Source: an uncultured Collinsella sp.
Lineage (GTDB): Bacteria > Actinomycetota > Coriobacteriia > Coriobacteriales > Coriobacteriaceae
DNA length: 23,631 nucleotides
NCBI GenBank assembly: GCA_902474645.1
Contig: CABRWN010000010.1
Span: 1 to 23,631 of the forward strand
Direction of reading: 5' to 3'
The notes under the pieces are model-generated. The model saw only the letters and a list, made by a program, of their open reading frames with translations. It ran no database searches and was not told the DNA's origin. The translations under genes were made by a program, and so were the position numbers. Positions within the stretch are counted from its first letter, which is position 1; each line of letters opens with the position of its first letter. Shown here piece after piece: positions 6,219 through 13,471 of this stretch.

Positions 6219-6301
6219 TCATTGGGGACATACTCATTGGGGACAGACTTAAATGACCATTCATTGGGGACAGACTTAAATGACCAGTCGTTGGGGGACA
6301 G
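6219..6301 (+). repeat. Short tandem repeats with TCATTGGGGACA core
   Basis: Two 27-bp units, 6234-6260 and 6261-6287, differ only in the last base. Each runs TCATTGGGGACA then GACTTAAATGACCA. A truncated copy (6219-6233) precedes them and a degenerate one (TCGTTGGGGGACAG, 6288-6301) follows. Within each unit TCATT can pair with AATGA, making a small hairpin. The array lies right behind the rplX terminator. An inverted GGGGACAG core also occurs near 8484-8491. The type resembles intergenic REP-like or mobile-element-associated repeats, but no transposase is present. Confidence 0.85.
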
Positions 6302-6611
6302 TCTCTATGTGCCGGCAGTTTGGGACGGTCCTTTGATGTCTGATGCCCCCAGAGGGGTGAGGTAATACAGCTGGCTCTGTCTTTTAGGGCTTTGGTGTTC
6401 CGCCCCTTTATGTTTCATAAGAATCGTTGCATGCGCATTTACGCGCATAGCCTTGCGCGATAATGCGCATAGCCGCGCAAACATCTGCCAACTACGGCTA
6501 AATAATGACCGATAAGCAAATAAACACGCAAACACGAGCAGATACGCGCGCAATTGTGCGAATATAGGGTTGTTAGAAATGAAGGACTTCCGATAACTCA
6601 GGAGGCACATA
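6302..6611. other. Intergenic region upstream of the Gfo/Idh gene
   Basis: No credible gene here; the open frame at 6305-6625 on the - strand has no family resemblance and covers the ribosome-binding site of the next gene. A small hairpin CCCC-CAGA-GGGG lies near 6347-6358. From 6432 to 6478 there is a cluster of GCGCA motifs, including a 10-bp direct repeat GCGCATAGCC at 6443-6452 and 6465-6474 (22 bp apart). This spacing of two helical turns suits an operator, possibly for the DeoR-family regulator encoded downstream. AGGAGG (6600-6605) is the ribosome-binding site for the next gene. No clear promoter pair could be chosen. Confidence 0.5.
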
Positions 6612-7691
6612 ATGGCAGATTCCAAACAGGCTCCGCTCGACGCCGAAGCAGCCGCTAAGGCGGCGTTTGCCTCGGTCCAGGATCAGCCGTTCCCCAACGA
6701 TATTTTTACGGCTCCCCAGCTTCGCTGGGCTGTGATCGGGTGCGGCGTTATCGCCAACCAGATGGCCCAGTCTCTCGCTCTTGCCGGCCGCAAGCTTGCG
6801 GGCGTCGCCAACCGTACGCTGTCCAAGGCTCAGGCTTTTGCTGAGCAGTATGGCATCGAGAAGGTCTATGAAACGGTCGAGGACCTCTATGCCGATCCGA
6901 ACATCGACGCGATCTATATCACCACCCCGCACAACACGCATATCACCTACCTGCGAGCTGCTCTGGCAGCTGGTAAGCACGTGCTCTGCGAGAAGGCCAT
7001 TACCCTCAATTCCGCTGAGCTCGACGAGGCGCGTGTCATCGCCGACGAGCACAACGTGGTCCTTATGGATGCCACCACGGTACTCCACATGCCCTTGTAT
7101 CAGGAGCTGCGCCGCCGCATGGATGCCGGCGAGTTTGGCCGCATGAACCTCGCCCAGCTCAACTTTGGCAGCTACAAGGAGTACGGCGACCTGACCAACC
7201 GCTTCTACAATCGTAACCTTGCTGGCGGTGCCATGCTCGACATTGGCGTCTATGCCCTGTCCGTCATGCGCTTCTTTATGGCAAGCCAGCCCGCTGAGGT
7301 TGTCTCGCTGGGCAACACCTGCGAGACTGGCGTTGACGTTGCGGGCGGCATCGTCTGCCGTAATGCCGAGCAGCAGCTGGGCGTGGTGAGCCTCACGCTC
7401 CACTCCAAGCAGCCCAAGCGCTCGATCATCAGCTTCGACAAGTGCTATATCGAGGTCAACGATTATCCGCGTGCCGATCACGCGACCATCGTGTGGACTA
7501 CGGACGGCCACCGCGAGGAGGTCCACGCCGGCACCGAGGCTTACGCCCTGTGCTATGAGATGGCCGATCTTGAGAAGGCCGTTGCCGGCGACGACTCCAA
7601 GCGCGAGCTGCTAGATTATGCTTCTGATGTTATGGAGCTTATGACCAAGCTCCGCGCCGACTGGGGAGTTGTGTACCCCGAGGAGGAGTAA
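6612..7691 (+). CDS. Gfo/Idh/MocA family oxidoreductase
   Basis: Predicted NAD(P)-dependent dehydrogenase of sugars, inositols or related polyols; the substrate cannot be told from sequence. The 359-aa protein has a Rossmann fold with VIGCGVIA (residues 41-48), the ITTPHNTH strand (103-110), the EKAIT motif with the catalytic lysine K128 (EKP in many relatives), and the C-terminal domain opening around GGAMLDIGVY (205-214) with its conserved aspartate. About 35 residues precede the Rossmann strand, a longer leader than in minimal family members. AGGAGG precedes the ATG. It is followed after 3 bp by a DeoR-family regulator, so the two form an operon. Confidence 0.9.
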   Translation: MADSKQAPLDAEAAAKAAFASVQDQPFPNDIFTAPQLRWAVIGCGVIANQMAQSLALAGRKLAGVANRTLSKAQAFAEQYGIEKVYETVEDLYADPNIDAIYITTPHNTHITYLRAALAAGKHVLCEKAITLNSAELDEARVIADEHNVVLMDATTVLHMPLYQELRRRMDAGEFGRMNLAQLNFGSYKEYGDLTNRFYNRNLAGGAMLDIGVYALSVMRFFMASQPAEVVSLGNTCETGVDVAGGIVCRNAEQQLGVVSLTLHSKQPKRSIISFDKCYIEVNDYPRADHATIVWTTDGHREEVHAGTEAYALCYEMADLEKAVAGDDSKRELLDYASDVMELMTKLRADWGVVYPEEE

Positions 7692-7694
7692 GCG

Positions 7695-8441
7695 ATGCTT
7701 GCGGAAGATAGGCTCAACGCGATCGTGTCGATGGTGCAGCGAGCCGGCTCGGTTACCGTGCCGGAGCTTGCTGAGGCCCTGGGCGTGACGGCGTCTACCA
7801 TTCGGCGCGACCTGCAGACGCTCGACCGAGCGCACCGCATCGCCAAGGTCCACGGTGGGGCGACGAGTCTTGAGCGCGCGCACGTGACGCGCGACCTAAC
7901 GCTTAATGAGCGCAGCGACCTCCATAACGATGACAAGGAGCGTATCTGCGCCCGTGCGGCGGCGCTTGTGGAGCCTGAGAGCTTTGTATACATCGACTCG
8001 GGCTCGACGACGCTCAGGCTCATCGAGCATCTTCCACACCTTGAAGATGTCACCTATGTGACCGATTCCGTGCTCCATGCTCAGCGCCTTGCTTTGCGCG
8101 GCATGCGTACCGTGGTGCTGGGCGGCGAGCTCAAACCCGAGACCGAGGCGCTCGTTGGCCCCGATGCCTTGGCAACCTTAGACCGCTACAACTTCAACTG
8201 TGGCTTTTGGGGCTCTAACGGCATTGCCGCCGAGCAGGGCTTCACGGCGCCAGATATCGAGGAGGCGCAAGTAAAGCGTATCTCGATGCGCCATACCGCC
8301 AAACGCTTCGTAATCTCGGACGCCAGTAAATTTGGCATGGTGGCGCCCGTCAAGTTCGCGGACTTCCGCGATGCAACGATTATTACCGCAGGCGAGGTCC
8401 CCGCCAAGTACCGGGCAATGGACAACGTCATCACGGTCTAA
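7695..8441 (+). CDS. DeoR/GlpR-family transcriptional regulator
   Basis: A repressor-type regulator of carbohydrate genes. The 248-aa protein has an N-terminal winged HTH (SVTVPELAEALGVTASTIRRDLQTLDR, roughly residues 19-45, written here as the family's typical VPELAEALGV...STIRRDL) and a C-terminal DeoR sensor domain with DSGSTTLRLIEHL, VGPDALATLDRYN, the NGI turn and FVISDASKFG. Members of this family usually respond to phosphorylated sugars. The start codon is 3 bp from the oxidoreductase stop, with GAGGAGG at the end of that gene as ribosome-binding site. It probably controls this two-gene operon, possibly through the GCGCA repeats at 6432-6478. Confidence 0.92.
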   Translation: MLAEDRLNAIVSMVQRAGSVTVPELAEALGVTASTIRRDLQTLDRAHRIAKVHGGATSLERAHVTRDLTLNERSDLHNDDKERICARAAALVEPESFVYIDSGSTTLRLIEHLPHLEDVTYVTDSVLHAQRLALRGMRTVVLGGELKPETEALVGPDALATLDRYNFNCGFWGSNGIAAEQGFTAPDIEEAQVKRISMRHTAKRFVISDASKFGMVAPVKFADFRDATIITAGEVPAKYRAMDNVITV

Positions 8442-8446
8442 CAGCA

Positions 8447-8503
8447 GGGGACGGGCTAAGGCCAAAACCACCGCGAAGGCGCCTGTCCCCATTGTGGTGG
8501 TTT
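8447..8503. terminator. Interlocked hairpins between convergent genes
   Basis: AAACCACC (8465-8472) pairs perfectly with GGTGGTTT (8496-8503), a plausible bidirectional terminator between the DeoR regulator (+) and the pseudouridine synthase (-). A second pair, GGGGAC (8447-8452) with GTCCCC (8485-8490), interlocks with it in A-B-A'-B' order, so the two helices must be alternative or form a pseudoknot. The second arm overlaps an inverted copy of the CATTGGGGACAG core found at 6219-6301. Confidence 0.5.
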
Positions 8504-9161
8504 AGGGCTCCCAGGGGCAGGGGGCTTCGATGTGGATGTGCTCGCCGGTTACGGGATGCGTGAAGGACACGCTGTGGGCGTGAAGCATGAGGCCACAAGG
8601 ACGCGGCGTGCCGTACAGGTCGTCGCCAACCAGGGGATGGCGCTCGCTTGCCAGGTGCACACGGATTTGGTGCTTGCGGCCGGTGAGCAACTCGACATCG
8701 ATATACGAGCGCGTGGGCAGGCCACGACGGCTCTTAAGGCGTTTGAGCACCTTCACGCGCGTTTGAGACGGCTTGCCGCTGGCGCCGACGCGCATCTTTC
8801 GGCTGTCGTGACGGTCGCGGGCGATGGGCTTGTCGATGAGCTTTTCGTTCCAGTCGATCTTGCCCTCGGCGAGCGCCAGATAGTGCTTTTCGAAAGCGTG
8901 GTCGATGACCATCTGGTCAAAGGAGGGCTGCGTCTGCTTGTCGAGCGAAAACAGCACCACGCCGGTGGTGTCACGGTCCAAGCGGTTGAGCGGCTGCATG
9001 TCGGTCGCGGCAAAGCCGTCGCCCATCGCCAGCAGCAGGTCGCTGGCGTAGTCGGTGAGCGTGCGCTCTCCGGTGCCGTCGCCGTGGACGATCATGCCGG
9101 CGGGCTTGTCGATGGCCATGAGCCAGGCGTCGCAGTAGAGGACTTGAGGTTCTTCGTTCAC
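8502..9161 (-). CDS. RluA-family pseudouridine synthase
   Basis: Converts specific uridines in rRNA or tRNA to pseudouridine. The 219-aa protein is a bare catalytic domain without an S4 RNA-binding domain, as in the shorter RluA/TruC-like members. Motif I LYCDAWLMAIDKPAGMIVH is at residues 8-26, motif II NRLDRDTTGVVLF at 59-71 with catalytic D62, and motif III GRKHQIRVHLA lies near the C-terminus. The start is GTG at 9161 with AAAGG upstream on this strand. It lies 15 bp downstream of the U32 gene in the same direction, so the two RNA-modification-type genes are probably co-transcribed. The target uridine is unknown. Confidence 0.9.
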   Translation of the reverse strand: MNEEPQVLYCDAWLMAIDKPAGMIVHGDGTGERTLTDYASDLLLAMGDGFAATDMQPLNRLDRDTTGVVLFSLDKQTQPSFDQMVIDHAFEKHYLALAEGKIDWNEKLIDKPIARDRHDSRKMRVGASGKPSQTRVKVLKRLKSRRGLPTRSYIDVELLTGRKHQIRVHLASERHPLVGDDLYGTPRPCGLMLHAHSVSFTHPVTGEHIHIEAPCPWEP

Positions 9162-9176
9162 GTGTTAGCCTTTCGG

Positions 9177-11672
9177 TTAGCTGATTCCCACAAACATGCA
9201 GCCCGAGGTCGCCCCGCGTAGGCGGGCGGCGGGCTTGCGGCCGGCCTGCGCTGCCTCGACGGCGCGACGGACGCGAGCGACGGCACGGGCGATCTCATCC
9301 GTTTCGAGCAGCGTTCCGTCCACCATGAGACGACGCACGCCGGCATCGAGCAGCTGAGGAACCTGAGGCGTGAGGTCGATGGGGTAGGCGTCGTACAGGC
9401 GTGAGCGGCCGTGGATGTCGGTACGCACCGGCATGACCTTTCCGTCGATATTCTTGAGCGAGAGCTTGCGGGCACGCAGGCGGCAGTTGGCGCAATCGTG
9501 GATGCAGCCGTTGGCAACCTGCAGAATGCAATGCTCGCTTGTCATGACGCGCGGGCGGCCAAAGACGGTGATGCCCAGAGCCGCGGGCGCGGCGGCGCCG
9601 AGCGAGACAATCTCGTCGAGCGTGATCTCGGGCGAGAGCCAAAACGCACCGGCTCCGCGCCCGGCAAGCGCCTCCATGCAGGGCGTGTTGTGCACCGGCA
9701 GGCAAGAGCGAATCTCGGCCGTGGCGCCAACCTGGGCGGCCAGGGCAAGCTCAGAGATGTTGCCAATAGCGACCGTGGCGCCGGCAACAACCCACGGGTC
9801 GACGCGTACGTGGTCAACGGCGCGGCAGACCTCGTCGAGCACGGGTACGATGCCCTGCTCAAATGCATCGGCGGGGGAGAGCTCGGCCGCATCGAGCGCG
9901 TCGGTGGTCATGTAGATGCGCGTTACACCCTCGGCGCGAGCGGCCTCGGCGGCCTCGAGCGAGGTGACGGTGGCGCAGATCTGCGGCTCATCGCGGTAGT
10001 GCTCGGGCGCGGGGCGGGAATCACTGGTTACAATCGCCGGCAGCTCGAGCGTTTTCGCGCGCTCCTCGTACGGTGCCAGAATGGCCTCTTCCAGCGCCTT
10101 ACAAGCGGCGGCGCGCACCTTGTGCACGGCGGAAAAGCCCATACCGCAGCCGGCGTCGAGCGAAACGTCAAAGCTTGCGGCCTCAAAGGGAGAGGAGCCC
10201 ATGCGCCCGACGTGCTCAACCAGATCGGATGCCTCGACGGCGCGGGTCTTGGCAGCCTCGACGGTAAAGCCCGTGGCCGTGGCCGTAAGCGAAGGGTCGT
10301 CGCAGCAGGTGAGCGTAACGGTAAACGGCTCGCCCAGACGCGCCACAACGGACACGTCTACGGCGCGGCGGCGCAGCACATCGCGTTTGAGCGCAGCCCC
10401 GGCGGCGTCAATGGCGCGCTGGCTTCGAATCACGCGCACGCGGCAGCCCTCGGGCATGCTGCGGGGCACGCGGCACTCGATGATGTCGCCTGCGGCGGCA
10501 TCATCGGCGGCAATGGTGGTCAGGAACTGGTCAAACTCGTTATCGTGACGAAGCTCCAGCAGGTCGCCCTTGCCCACGGGCTCAAACAACTCAATGCGGG
10601 CGATGGCGGCGCGGCGACGGCGGTCGTCGGGCTTGAGGCCGCGCACATCGCGGTTGGCCGGGCGGCTGCCCAGCACCGTGCCCACGATCTGGCCGCGGTT
10701 GTTGGAGCGCTCGTAGCTCATCATCTCGTCACCCGAGGTACCGTCTTGGTAGGCGTGCGTAAAGTCGCGGTTAAAGCAGCGCTTGAGCTGTCGCTGACGG
10801 GCTGCATCCTCATCCTTGGAGGTCGAAACATCGGCCAGCATGTCATCAATCTGATGACGATACACGTCGACGATGGAGTACACGTAATCAGGGGCCTTCA
10901 TGCGGCCCTCGAGCTTGAGCGATGCGGCGCCGGCGTCATACAGACGGCGAACAAGCTGCGAAGTGTTGGTGTCGCGCGGGCATAGCGCACGCTCGCGACC
11001 GGCAGGGGAGAGCGAGCGGCCGTTCTCGTCGATCAGCTCGTAGGGCAGGCGGCAGGGCTGGGCGCACATGCCGCGGTTGGCCGAGCGGCCCGCCATGGCA
11101 AAGCTCGAGAGCAGGCACAGGCCCGAGTAACAAAAGCAGATGGCGCCGTGGCTAAAGACCTCGAGGTCCACATCGGGTGCGGCGTCGTGGATGGCGGCGA
11201 TCTCGTCAATGGAGAGCTCGCGCGACAAGGTCACTCGGTCGGCGCCCTGCTCACGGCACCAAAGGGTTCCGCGGTCGTCGTGGATGTTTGCTTGGGTTGA
11301 GATGTGCGTCTCGATGCCGGGCATGGTGCGCTTGACTTCAAAGAACAGACCCCAGTCCTGGATAATGAAGGCGTCGGCGCCCAGCGTGGAGCAGCGATAG
11401 ATGAGTTGCAGCGCATCGTCCATCTCGGACTGCTTGATGACGATGTTGACCGTGACGTAGACGCGCGACCCGGCTAGATGTGCGGCGCGGCAGGCTTGCT
11501 CAAAGGCCTCGTCGGTAAAGTTGGTGGCCTTGCGGCGGGCGTTGAAGCTGCCCATGCCGCAGTAGATGGCATCAGCGCCAGCGGCGAGTGCGGCGGCAAA
11601 GGGCTCGGGTCCTCCGGCGGGCGCTAAAAGCTCGGGTCTGCGGTTGGTGGTTCGACTGGCGGTTGCGGTCAT
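9177..11672 (-). CDS. U32 family protein (RlhA/TrhP-like, two U32-type regions)
   Basis: A large U32 'peptidase' family protein. Well-studied relatives (RlhA, TrhP) act in prephenate-dependent RNA hydroxylation rather than proteolysis, so an rRNA or tRNA modification role is likely. The product is 831 aa from the ATG at 11672; AGGCAGGAT in front favours this start over one 9 codons upstream. ELLAPAGGPEPF opens the TIM-barrel domain. The U32 signature EVFSHGAICFCYSGLCLLS lies at about residues 171-189, followed by GMCAQPC, giving the cysteines expected for an iron-sulfur cluster. A middle DUF3656-like region follows. A C-terminal cysteine motif (NGCIHDCANC) is present. The operon partner is the RluA-type synthase. 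Confidence 0.9.
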   Translation of the reverse strand: MTATASRTTNRRPELLAPAGGPEPFAAALAAGADAIYCGMGSFNARRKATNFTDEAFEQACRAAHLAGSRVYVTVNIVIKQSEMDDALQLIYRCSTLGADAFIIQDWGLFFEVKRTMPGIETHISTQANIHDDRGTLWCREQGADRVTLSRELSIDEIAAIHDAAPDVDLEVFSHGAICFCYSGLCLLSSFAMAGRSANRGMCAQPCRLPYELIDENGRSLSPAGRERALCPRDTNTSQLVRRLYDAGAASLKLEGRMKAPDYVYSIVDVYRHQIDDMLADVSTSKDEDAARQRQLKRCFNRDFTHAYQDGTSGDEMMSYERSNNRGQIVGTVLGSRPANRDVRGLKPDDRRRRAAIARIELFEPVGKGDLLELRHDNEFDQFLTTIAADDAAAGDIIECRVPRSMPEGCRVRVIRSQRAIDAAGAALKRDVLRRRAVDVSVVARLGEPFTVTLTCCDDPSLTATATGFTVEAAKTRAVEASDLVEHVGRMGSSPFEAASFDVSLDAGCGMGFSAVHKVRAAACKALEEAILAPYEERAKTLELPAIVTSDSRPAPEHYRDEPQICATVTSLEAAEAARAEGVTRIYMTTDALDAAELSPADAFEQGIVPVLDEVCRAVDHVRVDPWVVAGATVAIGNISELALAAQVGATAEIRSCLPVHNTPCMEALAGRGAGAFWLSPEITLDEIVSLGAAAPAALGITVFGRPRVMTSEHCILQVANGCIHDCANCRLRARKLSLKNIDGKVMPVRTDIHGRSRLYDAYPIDLTPQVPQLLDAGVRRLMVDGTLLETDEIARAVARVRRAVEAAQAGRKPAARLRGATSGCMFVGIS

Positions 11673-11854
11673 ATCCTGCCTTTCAAAATGCTCAGACACT
11701 CAAAAGTATAGTGGCGTCGCTGCGGTGGGCGACGCCCGCAGCCTAAGCAGGACAAAGTCTTCAGCAGCTTGGACTGGCTGCTCCACATGAGAACCGTCCA
11801 GCGGTTCGGGGAAACCGTTGGGCGATAAAATATTCTCGCAAGCTGATAATATTC
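11673..11854. other. Hairpin-rich divergent spacer between U32 gene and ridA
   Basis: No gene. Perfect or near-perfect stems are GGCGTCGC (11713-11720) with GCGACGCC (11729-11736); AGCAGC (11763-11768) with GCTGCT (11777-11782); and CGTCCAGCGGTT (11795-11806) with AACCGTTGGGCG (11813-11824, with G-U pairs). TATACT on the - strand (11705-11710) is a possible -10 for the U32 gene. An 11-bp near repeat, ATATTCTCGCA (11830-11840) and ATATTCTTGCA (11849-11859), lies 19 bp apart ahead of ridA. The stems could belong to a small RNA or to an untranslated leader of the U32 mRNA; no known RNA family was recognised. Confidence 0.45.
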
Positions 11855-11883
11855 TTGCATCAAACAGAAACCTTGAGTACTAT
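11855..11883 (+). promoter_or_regulatory. Candidate promoter of ridA
   Basis: TTGCAT (11855-11860), a 17-bp spacer, and TACTAT (11878-11883) form a moderate sigma-A-type promoter. Transcription would start near 11890, at the first base of the large inverted repeat described next. Confidence 0.4.
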
Positions 11884-11891
11884 CCCAATCA

Positions 11892-11939
11892 AGCGCGGTG
11901 TTCAGACCGAACTGTGCCTCCCGGTGTGAACACCGCGCT
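11892..11939 (+). promoter_or_regulatory. Large inverted repeat in the ridA leader
   Basis: AGCGCGGTGTTC (11892-11903) and GAACACCGCGCT (11928-11939) are perfect 12-bp arms. An inner ACCG (11906-11909) pairs with CGGT (11922-11925). No U-tract follows, so this is unlikely to be a terminator. At the predicted 5' end of the ridA mRNA it would form a very stable cap hairpin; alternatively it is an operator for a dimeric regulator. Confidence 0.6.
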
Positions 11940-11972
11940 CACGCTCTCTCAATTGATCGTAAGGAGAAAAAC

Positions 11973-12350
11973 ATGAGCAAGACCGTCGTGTCTTCCGATA
12001 ACGCACCCGCAGCCATCGGCCCGTATTCCCCCGGTATCCAGGCCGGCAACATGGTGTTCCTGTCCGGCCAGCTGGGCATCGATCCCGCAACTGGCAAGAT
12101 GCCCGAGGGCGTCGAGGCCCAGGCCAAGCAGTCCCTCGCCAACGTCGAGGCCCTGCTGACCGCTGCCGGCGCCACCTTTGCCGATGTCGTCAAGACCACG
12201 GTCTACCTGGCCGACATCGCCGACTTCGCCGCCGTGAACGAGATCTACGCCTCCAAGTTCGAGGCCCCGTTCCCCGCGCGCAGCGCTTTCCAGGTTGCCG
12301 CCCTTCCGGCTGGCGGTCTGGTCGAGATCGAGGTCGTCGCCGCTCTCTAA
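11973..12350 (+). CDS. ridA: RidA family reactive intermediate/imine deaminase
   Basis: Hydrolyses reactive enamine/imine intermediates such as 2-aminoacrylate, released by PLP enzymes, in the cytosol. The 125-aa protein has the family length and core: IGPYSPG (Y18), SGQLGIDPATG, and PARSAFQVAALPAGGLVEIE with the substrate-binding arginine R103 and the acid E119. The start is the ATG at 11973 behind AAGGAG; a longer frame from 11898 would run into the leader hairpin. It is a single-gene unit closed by a strong terminator and lies beside the purine/Mo-hydroxylase locus. In related purine-degrading clusters the ammonia-lyase YgeX makes aminoacrylate, which would give RidA a role; YgeX is not in this window. 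Confidence 0.95.
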   Translation: MSKTVVSSDNAPAAIGPYSPGIQAGNMVFLSGQLGIDPATGKMPEGVEAQAKQSLANVEALLTAAGATFADVVKTTVYLADIADFAAVNEIYASKFEAPFPARSAFQVAALPAGGLVEIEVVAAL

Positions 12351-12380
12351 GGCGTTGGCCACAACTAAACATGACATGCA

Positions 12381-12418
12381 AAAAGACCCTGCAGCGCGTG
12401 CGAGCTGCAGGGTCTTTT
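12381..12418. terminator. Bidirectional terminator between ridA and the regulator
   Basis: AAAAGACCCTGCAGC (12381-12395) and GCTGCAGGGTCTTTT (12404-12418) form a perfect 15-bp stem with an 8-nt loop; A- and T-runs at the two ends suit termination in both directions between the convergent genes. Confidence 0.93.
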
Positions 12419-12462
12419 GTCAAGTGACGGATCGCTTGTGGAGCCGCGCTTCATTTTGCTCG

Positions 12463-13119
12463 TTAGCCTTCCTTGCGGACTTTTTGCAGGTAGCGATAGA
12501 CGCTGGGCTCTGAGATGCCCAGCGCGGAGGCGGCGCAGGCCACGGCGCCCTTGAGCATGAACACCCCGTTACCGTTGAGGTGGCGAATGACGTCCACGCG
12601 GTCGCTCTGACCAAGCGACGCTACATCCAGCCCGCGCGCGCTCAGCAACTCGGCAATGCTGCGGTCGATGAGCTCCTGTGTGGACTCCGAAAGGCTTTCG
12701 ACCTCGATAGGGGCGGGCTCCGTGCGCGTCGGCGCCGCGTCGAAGCACGCCATGAGCTGCTGCGCCATGGCGTTGATGGAGCGCACAGTCGAGAGGTCGG
12801 TGTTAACGCAGAGCATACCGACGATCTCGTCATTCTCGCGGATAAAGTACGTCGCTGACTCCAACGTCTTGCCGCCGGCACCGCGCCCCTCGTAGCCCGT
12901 AATAAACGGCAGGTCGCGATACTTGGCGTCGTGCATGATCTTGAGTGCCAGATCGGTGGCGGGACCGCCGACCTTGCGGCCGCTCACGATGCCGTTGCGA
13001 ATATCAACGATGGCGTGGTCGGGATCCGAGAAATCGTGCAGCACGATTTCGCTGTTTTTGCCGAGTATCTGCTCCAGAAAATCGACCATCGGCAAAAAGC
13101 GACGTACGGTCTCGTTCAC
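12463..13119 (-). CDS. YheO-like PAS-HTH transcriptional regulator
   Basis: A DNA-binding regulator with an N-terminal YheO-like PAS domain and a C-terminal HTH. The chosen start is GTG at 13119 because AAAGGAG sits 6 nt before it and the protein then starts MNETVRRFLPMVDFLEQILG, as in this family; an in-frame extension to 13260 would add 47 atypical residues. It is 218 aa. The PAS part spans about residues 5-125, with EIVLHDF, SGRKVGGPATDLALKI and YFIRENDEIVGMLCVNTDLS. The HTH is at about 185-212 (KGAVACAASALGISEPSVYRYLQK). It is divergent from the purine permease operon, so control of that operon is likely. The ligand is unknown. Confidence 0.88.
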   Translation of the reverse strand: MNETVRRFLPMVDFLEQILGKNSEIVLHDFSDPDHAIVDIRNGIVSGRKVGGPATDLALKIMHDAKYRDLPFITGYEGRGAGGKTLESATYFIRENDEIVGMLCVNTDLSTVRSINAMAQQLMACFDAAPTRTEPAPIEVESLSESTQELIDRSIAELLSARGLDVASLGQSDRVDVIRHLNGNGVFMLKGAVACAASALGISEPSVYRYLQKVRKEG

Positions 13120-13355
13120 GGGCAACTCCTTTGGGTGAAATCGGAAATGTTCATAACAATTTTTTCTCATGGTAACACGCTGCCCATCATCTCGTATATC
13201 CGCAGGTACATTGCGTAATGCAGACGAACGGTAGGAATTTAGCGGTAAACGGTTGACCAAAAGAAAAGTTAGATGTTATTTTGACCAGACACTTTCCTGA
13301 CCTGCGGAAATGCGTTATTTCAGCTGAAGAATAGTCTGATAACAAAAAATTATTA
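13120..13355. other. Divergent control region (regulator / permease operon)
   Basis: A relatively AT-rich spacer without genes. Symmetric sites include TTCAGCTGAA (13319-13328, perfect palindrome), GAAAT (13307-13311) with ATTTC (13317-13321), and TTTCC (13293-13297) with GGAAA (13306-13310). TTGACCA occurs twice (13253-13259 and 13281-13287); the first, with TATTTT (13277-13282) 18 bp on, could be an extra promoter. These are candidate operators for the YheO-like regulator. The promoter of the regulator itself was not resolved. Confidence 0.45.
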
Positions 13356-13384
13356 TTGAGAATGAGAATCATCTTTAATACGAT
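13356..13384 (+). promoter_or_regulatory. Candidate permease-operon promoter with Fur-like box
   Basis: TTGAGA (13356-13361), a 17-bp spacer and TACGAT (13379-13384) make a plausible sigma-A promoter with a start near 13391. Overlapping it, 13358-13376 matches the classical 19-bp Fur box at 14 of 19 positions by hand count (GAGAATGAGAATCAT is the matching core). A repressor bound here would block the -35 and spacer. Fur, Zur or PerR could recognise such a site; none is encoded in the window. Confidence 0.5.
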
Positions 13385-13471
13385 ATGCAATGAAGGCACA
13401 GCCTCAACCCCGCACTGCGTCACAATAGAGCGTTAGATGCGAAAACAACTACTTCGAGGATTGGTGGTCAA

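Noticed and set aside
6305..6625. 106-aa open frame on the - strand in the spacer after rplX
   Set aside because: No family resemblance, no good ribosome-binding site seen, and it overlaps the start of the Gfo/Idh gene.
9411..10985. 524-aa open frame on the + strand
   Set aside because: Antisense to the U32 gene, whose signature and length are clear; composition is typical of a shadow.
11669..11863. 64-aa frame on the - strand in the hairpin-rich spacer
   Set aside because: It lies across several stems, overlaps the U32 start, and has no recognisable family or good ribosome-binding site.
11700..11940. Known RNA such as SRP RNA, a T-box or tmRNA
   Set aside because: Hallmark sequences (SRP GGAAG/GCAGCC apical loop pattern, T-box TGGNACCGCG) were not found on either strand.
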